From Bacillota bacterium (lineage in GTDB: Bacteria; Bacillota; Clostridia; Christensenellales; Aristaeellaceae): a stretch of 59,068 bases of DNA. Below the pieces are notes generated by a model that was not told the DNA's origin, did no database searches, and saw only the letters and a program-made list of their open reading frames with translations. The stretch is from NCBI GenBank assembly GCA_023435435.1, contig JAEYRW010000014.1, forward strand, positions 1 to 59,068, given 5' to 3'. Every line of letters begins with the position of its first letter. Position 1 is the first letter of the stretch. Of this stretch, positions 32,124 to 40,132 are shown one piece after another. The translations under genes were made by a program, and so were the position numbers.

Positions 32124-33056
32124 TCACGATCTCAGCTTCGGGTCCAGCGCGTCGCGCAGCCCGTCGCCGATGAGGTTGAAGGAGAGCATGGTGATGCCCA
32201 CCATGAGGCAGGGGATGATAAACTGGTAGGGGTAATAGCGGAAGTTTTCGCCCGCCGCCTTGATGAGCTGGCCCCAACTGGGGGTGGGCGGCGTGACGCC
32301 GAGCCCGATGTAGCTCAAAAACGCCTCATAGAAGATGGCGCCGGGAATGGACATGGTGATGGAGACCACCCGGATGCCCAGGGTGTTGGGAATGAGCCGC
32401 TTCCAGATGACGTGCATGGGCCTGGCGCCCAGGGTCTCCGACGCCACCACGAAGTCGAGGTTCTTGAGCTGCAGAACCAGTCCCCGCGTGGAGCGCGCCG
32501 AACCCATCCAGCCGGTGAGTGAAATGGCAACAATGAGCGTCAGCACGTTTCCGCTGCCGAACACCAGCATCAGAAGGATCATGTAGATGAGGCTCGGAAT
32601 GCCCACCAGCACGTCGATTAAGCGCATGATGAGCATGTCGACCTTGCCGCCAAAGTAGCCGGACACGCCGCCGATGAGCATGCCGATGGCCTCGGGAATG
32701 AGCGTGGCCAGAACCGCGATGAGCAGCGAGATGCGCCCACCCTGCCAGACGCGCGTCCAGATGTCGCGGCCCATGTTGTCGGTTCCGAACCAGTGGACGG
32801 AATTGGGCGAGAGGTTGATGGCGGTGTAATCGTTGGTTCGGTAATCAAACTTGTTCAGCATCGGCCCGAACAGCACGAAGAACACCAGCACGCTCACCAC
32901 AAAGAGGCTCGCCACGGCGGCCTTGTTTTTCTTGAAGCTGCGCCACACGTCCTTCCAGTAGGTGGTCTTTTTCCGGCTCGAGGCCGGGTCCCTGTATTCC
33001 GGCTGCCGGGCGGGTTCGAACGCGTCCGGCGCGAAGGTCTCGTTTCGTTCCGTCAT
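32124..33056 (-). CDS. Oligopeptide ABC transporter permease (OppC/DppC type)
   Basis: A protein of 310 residues with six predicted membrane helices. It has the extended N-terminus before the first helix (KDVWRSFKKNKAAVASLF), HWFGTDNMGRDIWTRV, and the EAA-type loop ASETLGARPMHVIWKRLIPNT, which contacts the ATPases. LSYIGLGVTPPTPSWGQLI is a family hallmark. Its start forms ATGA with the DppB-like stop (33056-33053). Confidence 0.96.
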   Translation of the reverse strand: MTERNETFAPDAFEPARQPEYRDPASSRKKTTYWKDVWRSFKKNKAAVASLFVVSVLVFFVLFGPMLNKFDYRTNDYTAINLSPNSVHWFGTDNMGRDIWTRVWQGGRISLLIAVLATLIPEAIGMLIGGVSGYFGGKVDMLIMRLIDVLVGIPSLIYMILLMLVFGSGNVLTLIVAISLTGWMGSARSTRGLVLQLKNLDFVVASETLGARPMHVIWKRLIPNTLGIRVVSITMSIPGAIFYEAFLSYIGLGVTPPTPSWGQLIKAAGENFRYYPYQFIIPCLMVGITMLSFNLIGDGLRDALDPKLRS

Positions 33057-33982
33057 TTTCTCACCCTCTTTGCTTCCCGGATGCGCGGGTCGATGAGGCC
33101 GTAGAGCACGTCGACGAGCAGGTTGAGCGTCACCAGGAACGTCCCGAAAAAGATGGTCAGTCCCATGATGAGCGGATAGTCGAGGTTTGTGATGGAATCC
33201 ACAAAATAGCGGCCCAGGCCGGGGATCAAAAACATGCTCTCCACGACGAAGGAACCCATTAAAATGCCCGCGATCTGCATGCCGAGACCGGTGACGATGG
33301 GCACGAGGGAGTTTTTGAATTCGTGTTTCAGGACGACCTGCGCGGGGGAGAGGCCCTTGGCGCGCGCGGTGGTGACGTAATCCTGCGTCATGACGCCGAG
33401 CATGGAGGCGCGCATGCCGCGCGTATTGCCGGCGACGGTTCCCAGCCCCAGGACGAAGGCGGGCATAATCATTTTTTGAAAGCTGCCCCAGCCCGTGACG
33501 GGCAGAATCGCCAGCTTCACGCCGAAGACGTAGCGCATGAGCGGGCCCAGAACCATGCTGGGCATGGCGATGCCGAGAACCGCCACCAGCATCAAGAGAT
33601 AGTCCGGCCATTTGTTTTTGTTCTGCGCGCACAGAATGCCGAACAGAAGCCCAATGAGCTCGCTGAACAGCAGGGAAAAAAGCCCCAGCCGCGCGGAGAC
33701 CGGGAATGCCTCCCGGATGATGGAGACGACGGAGCGCCCCGTCTTCTTGAGCGACCATCCGAGATCGCCCCGGGCGAGGTTTTTCATGTAGGTGAAATAC
33801 TGGACGATGACGGGCTTGTCGAGCCCGTAGTACGCGCGCTGCTTTTCCTGTACCTCCGCCTTCACCGTCAGACTCGAAAACGGGTCGCCCGGGATGAGCT
33901 TCAAAAGGAAAAACGTCGCCGTCGCCAGCACGATCACGGTGACCAGCGCAATGAGCGCCTTTTCGAGGATATATCTTCGCAT
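33053..33982 (-). CDS. Oligopeptide ABC transporter permease (OppB/DppB type)
   Basis: A protein of 309 residues. The start MRRYILEKALIALVTVIVLAT gives a standard first helix and has GGAG 6 bases upstream; an in-frame TTG 16 codons earlier is disfavoured because it lies in the terminator hairpin. The family loop TARAKGLSPAQVVLKHEFKNSLVPIVT and LIPGLGRYFVDSITNLDYP are clear. It lies 65 bases downstream of the binding-protein gene, across an intrinsic-terminator-like hairpin. Confidence 0.95.
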   Translation of the reverse strand: MRRYILEKALIALVTVIVLATATFFLLKLIPGDPFSSLTVKAEVQEKQRAYYGLDKPVIVQYFTYMKNLARGDLGWSLKKTGRSVVSIIREAFPVSARLGLFSLLFSELIGLLFGILCAQNKNKWPDYLLMLVAVLGIAMPSMVLGPLMRYVFGVKLAILPVTGWGSFQKMIMPAFVLGLGTVAGNTRGMRASMLGVMTQDYVTTARAKGLSPAQVVLKHEFKNSLVPIVTGLGMQIAGILMGSFVVESMFLIPGLGRYFVDSITNLDYPLIMGLTIFFGTFLVTLNLLVDVLYGLIDPRIREAKRVRK

Positions 33983-33999
33983 ATCGACTCCATTTAAGG

Positions 34000-34040
34000 A
34001 AAAATAGGCGCCGCCCGTCGTTTCCGGCAAGCGGCGCCCG
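34000..34040 (-). terminator. Attenuating terminator between binding-protein gene and permeases
   Basis: On the minus strand GGCGCCGC pairs with GCGGCGCC, followed at once by TATTTTTCC. It sits just after the binding-protein stop (34048) and before the DppB-like start. A leaky terminator here would give more binding protein than membrane components, as is common in such operons. Confidence 0.7.
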
Positions 34041-34047
34041 ATGGGCC

Positions 34048-35646
34048 TTACTTTGTCAGGGAGAGAAGGATCAGCGTTCCGCCGCTCGTGGTGTAGTACC
34101 CGGAGAAGCCGCCGGAGATGGCGATGGAAGCGCTCTGCCAGCCGAGGACGACGTTCATCACGTTGTCGCAGAAGTATGCCTCGAGGGCCGCGTAGTTCTC
34201 CATGCGCTGGTCAATGGTGGTCGAGGAGACCGTCGCCAGGTACAGCGCGTCGAAGTCGGGATCCATGTAGCCGCGCACCGGGGCGTAGTTGACGGAGTAG
34301 AAGCCGTCGAGGTAGCTCTCGCACGCGTCGGGGACCGAAACCCCGTTGCCGCCCAGCCACAGATCATAGTTGCCGGACATGGCGTCCGAGATCATGACCT
34401 GGATGGTCTGGGGATTGATGAGCGTTTCGATGCCCAGGTTCGTGCGCAGCATGTCCTGAATGGCGCTCAAAATGTCGATGGAGCCCTGGGATTCGTAGCA
34501 CAGAAGCTCGATGACCGGCATGTCGTCCATTGTCATGCCCGTTTCGTCCAGCGCCTTCTGGAGGTATTCCTGGGCGGACGCGGCGTCGGCCGTGGTGGGC
34601 CAGGCGACGTAGTCCGGGTTGTAGGAATAGGCCAGTTCGGAAGGTGCGGTGAGACGGTTGGCGGGGGTGACGGCCGTCATGACGGAGGCGTTCAGCGCCT
34701 CTCGGTCGATGGCCAGAGAGAGGGCCTTGCGGAAGTTCGCGTTGGACAGAAGCTTCCCGGATTCCTCGGTCTTGCCCGCCGGATTGAGGTTCAGGCCGTA
34801 GTAGCTGTTGGTGAAGGTGAAGATCGTGCAGCCGTCGCCCTCGAGGGTGGCGATCTGGTTGGCGTTGGCAAGGGGCGCGATGTCGAGCTCGCCCGCGAGC
34901 ATCATGTCGACAGCCACGTCGCCCGAAGCGCCGGTCACGATGTCGATCTCGTCAACCGTCACGGAGGCGGGGTCGCGGTAGCTGGGGTTTTTCACGAGGG
35001 TGACGCTGGCGTCGGACGTCCACGCGGAAACCATCATGGGGCCGTTGCCCAGATAGGTGTCGGCGGAGGTTCCGAAGGCCTCGCCCGCCGCCTCGACGAA
35101 CGACTGCTCGAGGGGGGCGTACATGGAGGTGCTCGTAAAGCTGCTCTCATAGGCGGGGTGGATGAACGTGTACTCGATGGTGTAGTCGTCGAGCACCTTC
35201 ACGCCCACGTCCTCCAGGGCCGCCGTGCCGCCGTAGTAGGCGTCGGAGTTGACCCATTTAAAGGAAGCGTTTCCGTGGCCTTGGGCGGGGTCGATGAGCC
35301 GGGTGGCCGCGTAGTAGAAGTCCTCGGCCGTGATGGGCGTCGTGCCGTCCGAATAGGTAAGGCCCTGACGGAGGTGGAACGTCCAGTCGGTGGCGTCTTC
35401 ATTGACCTCGTAGGACTCGGCGGCCGCGCATTCGTAGCTGCCGTCCGCGGTCTCGCGCATGAGCGCCTCGGCGGTATGGGCAAGGACGAACAGGGCGGAA
35501 TCCAGGTTGGCCTCCGCGTAGTCGAGGGTGGTCGGGTCGTAGGACTGGCCGATCCGGACAACGGTCGTTCCGCCGGACTCGGCGATTCCGCTCACACACG
35601 CCGTGAGCATCATAAGGGTCAGTGCAAGCGCCGCTAACTTCTTCAT
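34048..35646 (-). CDS. Peptide-binding lipoprotein of the ABC transporter (SBP family 5)
   Basis: A protein of 532 residues. The ATG at 35646 has GGAGG 7 bases upstream. The N-terminus MKKLAALALTLMMLTAC is a lipoprotein signal with lipobox LTAC (Cys17), so it is anchored outside the membrane. The mature chain follows the family-5 order: VRIGQSYDPTTLDYAEANLD, DWTFHLRQGLTYSDGTTPITAEDFYYAATRLIDP, KNPSYRDPASVTVDEIDI, LLSNANFRKALSLAIDREAL. It captures oligopeptides and delivers them to the permeases encoded downstream. It is the first gene of the operon, with its own sigma-A promoter at 35730-35758. Confidence 0.95.
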   Translation of the reverse strand: MKKLAALALTLMMLTACVSGIAESGGTTVVRIGQSYDPTTLDYAEANLDSALFVLAHTAEALMRETADGSYECAAAESYEVNEDATDWTFHLRQGLTYSDGTTPITAEDFYYAATRLIDPAQGHGNASFKWVNSDAYYGGTAALEDVGVKVLDDYTIEYTFIHPAYESSFTSTSMYAPLEQSFVEAAGEAFGTSADTYLGNGPMMVSAWTSDASVTLVKNPSYRDPASVTVDEIDIVTGASGDVAVDMMLAGELDIAPLANANQIATLEGDGCTIFTFTNSYYGLNLNPAGKTEESGKLLSNANFRKALSLAIDREALNASVMTAVTPANRLTAPSELAYSYNPDYVAWPTTADAASAQEYLQKALDETGMTMDDMPVIELLCYESQGSIDILSAIQDMLRTNLGIETLINPQTIQVMISDAMSGNYDLWLGGNGVSVPDACESYLDGFYSVNYAPVRGYMDPDFDALYLATVSSTTIDQRMENYAALEAYFCDNVMNVVLGWQSASIAISGGFSGYYTTSGGTLILLSLTK

Positions 35647-35729
35647 GTTCGCCCTCCATATCTCAATTTGCCATGGTTCGACAACAACACAGCCCAACCA
35701 TCCAACGCTGGCACTGTGTCGATGTTTGA

Positions 35730-35758
35730 ATAATAACATATTTAATGCTTCAATTCAA
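35730..35758 (-). promoter_or_regulatory. Sigma-A promoter of the peptide transport-peptidase operon
   Basis: On the minus strand, TTGAAT (35758-35753), 17 bases and TATTAT (35735-35730), in an AT-rich island. It leaves an untranslated leader of about 75 bases before the start at 35646. Confidence 0.65.
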
Positions 35759-35826
35759 TGTGCAGAATGTCCCATATTGAATGGTTTGAGCTGTGCATCA
35801 AGGCGGAAAACGGGCCGCGGTCCGCG

Positions 35827-35862
35827 CCCGGCGGATGCGCGTGCGCAACGCCCACCGCCGGG
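35827..35862 (-). terminator. Possible terminator hairpin after lactate dehydrogenase
   Basis: CCCGGCGG (35827-35834) pairs with CCGCCGGG (35855-35862), 18 bases past the LDH stop. The minus strand lacks a good T-tract (only CGTTTTCC further on), so termination is uncertain. Confidence 0.35.
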
Positions 35863-35879
35863 GTTGCATGTCGATGCAC

Positions 35880-36842
35880 TCAATGGGGAAGCCGCGCTGC
35901 GAGGGCGTCCGCGTGGGCGCGGATGATTTCGGCGGATTTGCGGAATGCCTCCATTTCTTCGTCGGTGAGATGGTATTCCACCAGCTCCTTGACGCCCCGG
36001 CTGCTGAGAACCGCCGGAACGCCCGCATAGACGTCCCGCTCGCCGTACTCGCCTTTGAGAAGCGCCGAGACGGGAATGACCTTGTTTTCGTCGCGCAGAA
36101 TTGCCTTGACGATCTGGACGGTGGTGGCGGCGATGCCGAAGGTGGTGGCGCCCTTGGCCAGCATGATGCGGTTGGCCATCATTTTGGTGTTCTCCGCGAT
36201 GGAATCGATGTCGCCGGCGCTGAGCCAGTCGCTGTTGTCGCGCACGATGTCGAGGAATTTTTTCCCGCCCACGGTTACCTGGCTCCACGGAATGAACTGC
36301 GAGTCTCCGTGCTCACCCATGCACACGGCGCTGACGCTCTGGGGATCCACATGCATGACCTCCGCGAGGTAATATTTGAGCCGCGCGGAATCAAGGGCGG
36401 TGCCGGTCCCGATGACCTGCCCGGCGGGAAGGCCGGAGAGCCGGCAGGCGTGGTGCGCCATCACGTCCACGGGGTTGGTGATGACCACGAGAATGCCCGA
36501 AAAGCCGCTCTTCATGATGGCGGGAACCACACTTTCCAGAATGCCCGCCGCCTTTTCCGCCATGTCGAGCCGGGTCTGCCCCTTGATGTAGGGGGTCGCC
36601 GCGGCGATGACCACGATGTCCGCGTCCCGGCACGATTCGTAGTCCCCGTCCGTGACGCTCATTTTTACACCGCTGTAGCCCAGGGAATGCTGAAGGTCCG
36701 TCGCCTCCGCCCATGCCTTTTCACGGTTAATGTCGATGAGAACGAGGTCGTCGCACACGTTGCCCATCACAAGATTGAACGCCACGGAGGCGCCCACCGC
36801 GCCCGCGCCGACGATCCCCACTTTGGTTCTGCTGATTGCCAC
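35880..36842 (-). CDS. ldh: L-lactate dehydrogenase
   Basis: A protein of 320 residues, the usual LDH length. The GTG at 36842 is taken as start: AAGGGTGA lies just upstream, and a longer reading from an ATG at 36869 would begin inside the -10 box. NAD-binding VGIVGAGAVGASVAF, the specificity residue Gln in YIKGQTRLD (Gln favours lactate over malate, which uses Arg), TNPVDV, substrate Arg in TALDSARLKYYL (R154) and the catalytic His in GEHGDSQ (H178). It reduces pyruvate to L-lactate with NADH, regenerating NAD+ in fermentation. It is a single gene, divergent from the TetR-exporter operon. Confidence 0.95.
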   Translation of the reverse strand: MAISRTKVGIVGAGAVGASVAFNLVMGNVCDDLVLIDINREKAWAEATDLQHSLGYSGVKMSVTDGDYESCRDADIVVIAAATPYIKGQTRLDMAEKAAGILESVVPAIMKSGFSGILVVITNPVDVMAHHACRLSGLPAGQVIGTGTALDSARLKYYLAEVMHVDPQSVSAVCMGEHGDSQFIPWSQVTVGGKKFLDIVRDNSDWLSAGDIDSIAENTKMMANRIMLAKGATTFGIAATTVQIVKAILRDENKVIPVSALLKGEYGERDVYAGVPAVLSSRGVKELVEYHLTDEEMEAFRKSAEIIRAHADALAARLPH

Positions 36843-36867
36843 CGTATCACCCTTTTGTTTTTCTCTC

Positions 36868-36896
36868 ATTGTACATGGAATTGCGCCGCTCGGCAA
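36868..36896 (-). promoter_or_regulatory. Sigma-A promoter of lactate dehydrogenase
   Basis: On the minus strand, TTGCCG (36896-36891), 17 bases and TACAAT (36873-36868). Confidence 0.6.
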
Positions 36897-36928
36897 CCAC
36901 AATTCGCGTTTTTATGTGCGGAGGGGCC

Positions 36929-36956
36929 TTGTAAAATCGGGTCAATGGGCTATAAT
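36929..36956 (+). promoter_or_regulatory. Promoter of the TetR-ABC exporter operon
   Basis: TTGTAA (36929-36934), 16 bases and a perfect TATAAT (36951-36956). Confidence 0.6.
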
Positions 36957-36963
36957 ACACTTA

Positions 36964-36980
36964 TTGACCGGTTTGGTCAA
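36964..36980 (+). promoter_or_regulatory. Probable TetR operator
   Basis: TTGACC and GGTCAA, perfect complements, flank a 5-base centre (GGTTT). The site covers the expected transcription start just past the TATAAT box and 12 bases before the TetR start codon, the classic position for autorepression. Confidence 0.6.
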
Positions 36981-36992
36981 AGGGAGGGGCGC

Positions 36993-37616
36993 ATGAACCA
37001 GAAGTTTTTCGATCTGCCGGAAGAGAAGCGGGAAAAGATTCTCAACGCGGGCTATTTTGTTTTCGGGCGCAGCGACTACCGGCGCGCCTCCACGGAGGAA
37101 ATCGCGCGCAGAGCGGGCATTTCCAAAGGGCTTTTGTTCTACTACTTTGAGAACAAGCAGGCACTCTACGCCTATCTCTTCGAGCGGGCGGTGGAGCGCG
37201 TCAAGGAGAGGGTCATGGACGGGGGGATCGAGGAAATCACCGACTTCTTCGATTACTGTCAATATGCCGCGACGCGCAAGTACGAGCTGCTCGCGCGCAA
37301 CCCGCACATCATGGAGTTCATCATGCGCGCGTATAGCGCCAGGGACGAGGCCATTGCGGAGGATGTGGGCCGGCGGATGGGAGAGGAGATCGCGAAAATC
37401 GCACAAACCTATTTCCGCAACGTCGATTTCACGAAATTCCGCGACGACGTGGACTTCAAGGTCGTCTATCGGATGCTGGTGTGGATGGTGGAGGGCTACA
37501 TCGCGGAGCAGGACCGCACGGGAAACCCGGCGTCGCTGGAAGAGATGATGGCCCAATATGCTGAAATCACAGCCTATCTCAGGAGAATGTCGTATAAGGA
37601 GGAATATCTCAAATGA
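36993..37616 (+). CDS. TetR/AcrR-family regulator of the ABC exporter
   Basis: A protein of 207 residues, with AGGGAGGGG before the ATG. The N-terminal helix-turn-helix is clear: EEKREKILNAGYFVFGRSDYRRASTEEIARRAGISKGLLFYYFENKQALYAYLF. The C-terminal ligand-binding helices are not assignable to a ligand. Its stop overlaps the start of the ATPase (ATGA at 37613), so it is the first gene of a four-gene efflux-type operon that it probably represses by binding 36964-36980. Confidence 0.93.
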   Translation: MNQKFFDLPEEKREKILNAGYFVFGRSDYRRASTEEIARRAGISKGLLFYYFENKQALYAYLFERAVERVKERVMDGGIEEITDFFDYCQYAATRKYELLARNPHIMEFIMRAYSARDEAIAEDVGRRMGEEIAKIAQTYFRNVDFTKFRDDVDFKVVYRMLVWMVEGYIAEQDRTGNPASLEEMMAQYAEITAYLRRMSYKEEYLK

Positions 37617-38509
37617 ACGCGGTCATCGAGACAAAGGATCTCACGAAGTACTACGGCAAGGCGCGCGGCATCATTGACGTGAACCTCACGGTGGAGGAGG
37701 GCGAAATTTTCGGCTTCATCGGCCCCAACGGCGCGGGCAAGTCCACCACCATCCGCACGCTGCTCGCCCTCATCTACAAGACCGCGGGCGAGGCGCGCAT
37801 CTTCGGCCTCGACTGCGAGAAGGACCGGGAGAAGATCCTCATGGAGGTGGGATACCTCCCCGGAGAGGTGTTCTACTACGACAACATGCGCGCGCGGGAC
37901 CTTCTGAATTATTCGGCGAGCTTCTACAAGAAGGACTGCTCGAAGCGCATCGCGGAGCTGGCGGAGATTCTCCAACTGGATTTGAGCCGCAAAATCGAGG
38001 ACATGAGCCTGGGCAACAAGAAAAAGGTCGGTATCGTGCAGGGGCTGTTGCATGCACCCAGGCTCATCATTCTCGACGAACCCACCAGCGGCCTCGACCC
38101 CCTCATGCAGAGGACGTTTTTCGACCTCATCCGGGAGGAGAACCGGCGGGGCGCGACGGTTTTGTTCTCCTCGCACATCCTCAGCGAAATTCAGCGCATC
38201 GCGGGCCGGGTTGCCATCATCAAGGAGGGCAGGATCATCGCCACCCAGCGCATCGACGAGCTCAGGGCAAACGCCTATAAGGACGTGCGCTTCTCCCTCA
38301 AGCAGGGCTCCGTGCCAAAGGATTTCACCGTTCCGGGCGCCCAGAGCATCGAGATTCAGAACGGCGGCGCGCGCTTTCTCTATAAGGGGGACATCAATGT
38401 TCTGCTCGCGGCGCTCGGGCAGTATCCGCTGATGAACGTGGACATCACCGAGCCTACGCTCGAGGAAATCTTCATGCACTACTATCAGGACGAGGGGGAG
38501 GGCAAATGA
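37613..38509 (+). CDS. ABC-2 type exporter ATP-binding protein
   Basis: A protein of 298 residues: Walker A GFIGPNGAGKSTTIRTL, signature MSLGNKKKVGIVQGLL, Walker B LIILDEPTSGLDPL, H-loop FSSHILSEIQRIAG. The layout (a short C-terminal extension, separate permeases) is that of NatA/antibiotic-export ATPases. It partners with the three following membrane proteins; the substrate is unknown. Start and stop overlap its neighbours by ATGA on both sides. Confidence 0.94.
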   Translation: MNAVIETKDLTKYYGKARGIIDVNLTVEEGEIFGFIGPNGAGKSTTIRTLLALIYKTAGEARIFGLDCEKDREKILMEVGYLPGEVFYYDNMRARDLLNYSASFYKKDCSKRIAELAEILQLDLSRKIEDMSLGNKKKVGIVQGLLHAPRLIILDEPTSGLDPLMQRTFFDLIREENRRGATVLFSSHILSEIQRIAGRVAIIKEGRIIATQRIDELRANAYKDVRFSLKQGSVPKDFTVPGAQSIEIQNGGARFLYKGDINVLLAALGQYPLMNVDITEPTLEEIFMHYYQDEGEGK

Positions 38510-39303
38510 ACATCCTCGGGTTTGAGCTGAAATCGCTTCTCCGGACGTTTTTGGTGTGGACGGCGAGCCTCATCGGGCTCTACCTCCTGCTCATGCTGGG
38601 ATTCTACAACATGTTCATGGAAGGGAAAGAGGGGGTTTCGAAGGCGCTCGAGAGCCTGCCGCCCTACTTCGCGGCGATGTTCGGCGTGGAGATGGACGCC
38701 ATCTTTACCTTCGGCGGCTTTTACCAGTTTGTGTTTACCTACATCGGGCTTGTGGGCGCGATCATGGCCGCGTCCGTCTCGCTCCACGCGTTCGCGCGGG
38801 AGAAGCGGCTCAAGTGCGTGGACTTCATCCTGACAAAGCCCGTCCGGCGGGGCAGAATTTTCGGCATGAAGCTGCTCGCCTGCCTTGCCGTGCTCGCCGC
38901 GGCGAACGTGCTTTTTCTCATCGCCTGTGCCGTCTCGTGGCGGGTCAACGGCGCGGAGGAGTCGCTTGGAACGCTGCTGACCGCGTCTCTTTCGCTGCTT
39001 CTTACCCAACTCGTGTTTGTGGGAATTGGCGCGCTCCTTTCGATGGTGCTCAAGAAGGTGCGCTCGGTCTCCGGCGTCGCCACGGCGGTGGGCCTGGTGG
39101 GCTTCCTGCTCATGGCGCTTGTTTCTCTTCTCAAAGAGGAATTTCTGCGTTCTCTTTCGCCGTTGAGCTATTTTAACCCCGGCCCCGTGTTCCAGACGGG
39201 CGGCTTCGACGCGAATCTCGCGTGGACGGGCGCGCTGGTGGCGGTGGCCGCGACGGCGCTTTCGTACATCCTGTTCGTCCGGCGCGATGCCCACGCGGTT
39301 TGA
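38506..39303 (+). CDS. ABC-2 type permease A
   Basis: A protein of 265 residues with about six membrane helices. It begins MNILGFELKSLLRTFLVWTASLIGLYLLLM, then a loop with MFGVEMDAIFTFGGFYQFVFTYIGLVGAIMAA and a cytoplasmic segment FAREKRLKCVDFILTKPVRRGRIF, the conserved EKR-x-x-x-x-x-FILTKP-x-x-R pattern of ABC-2 permeases of this class. Confidence 0.9.
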   Translation: MNILGFELKSLLRTFLVWTASLIGLYLLLMLGFYNMFMEGKEGVSKALESLPPYFAAMFGVEMDAIFTFGGFYQFVFTYIGLVGAIMAASVSLHAFAREKRLKCVDFILTKPVRRGRIFGMKLLACLAVLAAANVLFLIACAVSWRVNGAEESLGTLLTASLSLLLTQLVFVGIGALLSMVLKKVRSVSGVATAVGLVGFLLMALVSLLKEEFLRSLSPLSYFNPGPVFQTGGFDANLAWTGALVAVAATALSYILFVRRDAHAV

Positions 39304-39316
39304 AGGCGGTGCGGCG

Positions 39317-40105
39317 ATGAACATTTTCCGGCGCGAGATGCGCGCGGGGCGCAAGGCGTTTTTCTTCTGGATGATCGGCATGCTGGTTCTGTGCTTCGAG
39401 GTCGTCACGGAATTGAGCAGCTATTCGTCCGGCGGCGCCATGCAGGAGCTGCTCGCGGCGTTCCCGCGCGTGGTGCTCGCCGTCATGGGCATCGCGGGCA
39501 TGGACATCTCGGCGCCCGCGGGCTACGTCACCGCTTTGTTTTACTACGTGCTCATCTGCCAGGCGGTCTACGCGGTAATTCTGGGTGCGGGGGTCGTCTC
39601 CCGCGAGCTGGTTGACAGGACGCACGAGTTTCTCTTTACGAAACCGCGCGGCCGCGGGCGCATCCTCGCGGCGAAGCTGGGGGCGGCGGGCGCGTACCTC
39701 GCCCTGTTTTCCGCCATGAGCGCCGCGTTCGCCTATGCCGCGGCCCGGACGGTGGACGGTGGGGAACGCGCGGCCGGCGTGATCCCGGCCTGCGCCCTGG
39801 CGGTTTTTCTGATCGGCCTTTTGTTCCTCGCGCTTGCCGCGTTTCTCGCAGCTCTCGTGCGGAAGCCCGAGAAGGGCGCGCTTTCCGGGAACATCGCCTT
39901 TCTGGCGGCGTTTGTGCTCGGCACCATGTATGGCATGCTGGAGCATCCGGGGGCATTGCGGCTCTTTTCTCCGTTCAATTACTTCCCTTCGTCCGAGCTC
40001 GCCGCCGCGCGCGTCGATCCGCGCTACGCGCTTCTTGTGCTCGCGCTCACCGCGCTTTTCCTCTTCGGCGCGTTCCGGCGGTTCGCGCGGCGGGACCTGG
40101 TTTGA
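39317..40105 (+). CDS. ABC-2 type permease B (tandem paralogue 1)
   Basis: A protein of 262 residues with about six helices. ATG at 39317 follows GAAGGCGGTG. MNIFRREMRAGRKAFFFWMIGMLVLCFEV and SRELVDRTHEFLFTKPRGRGRILAAKLGAAGAYLALF are nearly repeated in the next gene, so the two arose by tandem duplication. They probably form a heterodimer or alternatives in the exporter. Confidence 0.9.
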   Translation: MNIFRREMRAGRKAFFFWMIGMLVLCFEVVTELSSYSSGGAMQELLAAFPRVVLAVMGIAGMDISAPAGYVTALFYYVLICQAVYAVILGAGVVSRELVDRTHEFLFTKPRGRGRILAAKLGAAGAYLALFSAMSAAFAYAAARTVDGGERAAGVIPACALAVFLIGLLFLALAAFLAALVRKPEKGALSGNIAFLAAFVLGTMYGMLEHPGALRLFSPFNYFPSSELAAARVDPRYALLVLALTALFLFGAFRRFARRDLV

Positions 40106-40132
40106 TTCGATTCGTTTGAAAGGGGTGTCCCA

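Noticed and set aside
33059..33758. N-terminal extension of the DppC-like permease
   Set aside because: The extension is an out-of-frame reading of the DppB gene; the start at 33056 overlaps the DppB stop as ATGA and matches family length.
36843..36869. Longer lactate dehydrogenase starting at ATG 36869
   Set aside because: That ATG overlaps the -10 box (36868-36873) of a good promoter, so it would not be in the transcript.
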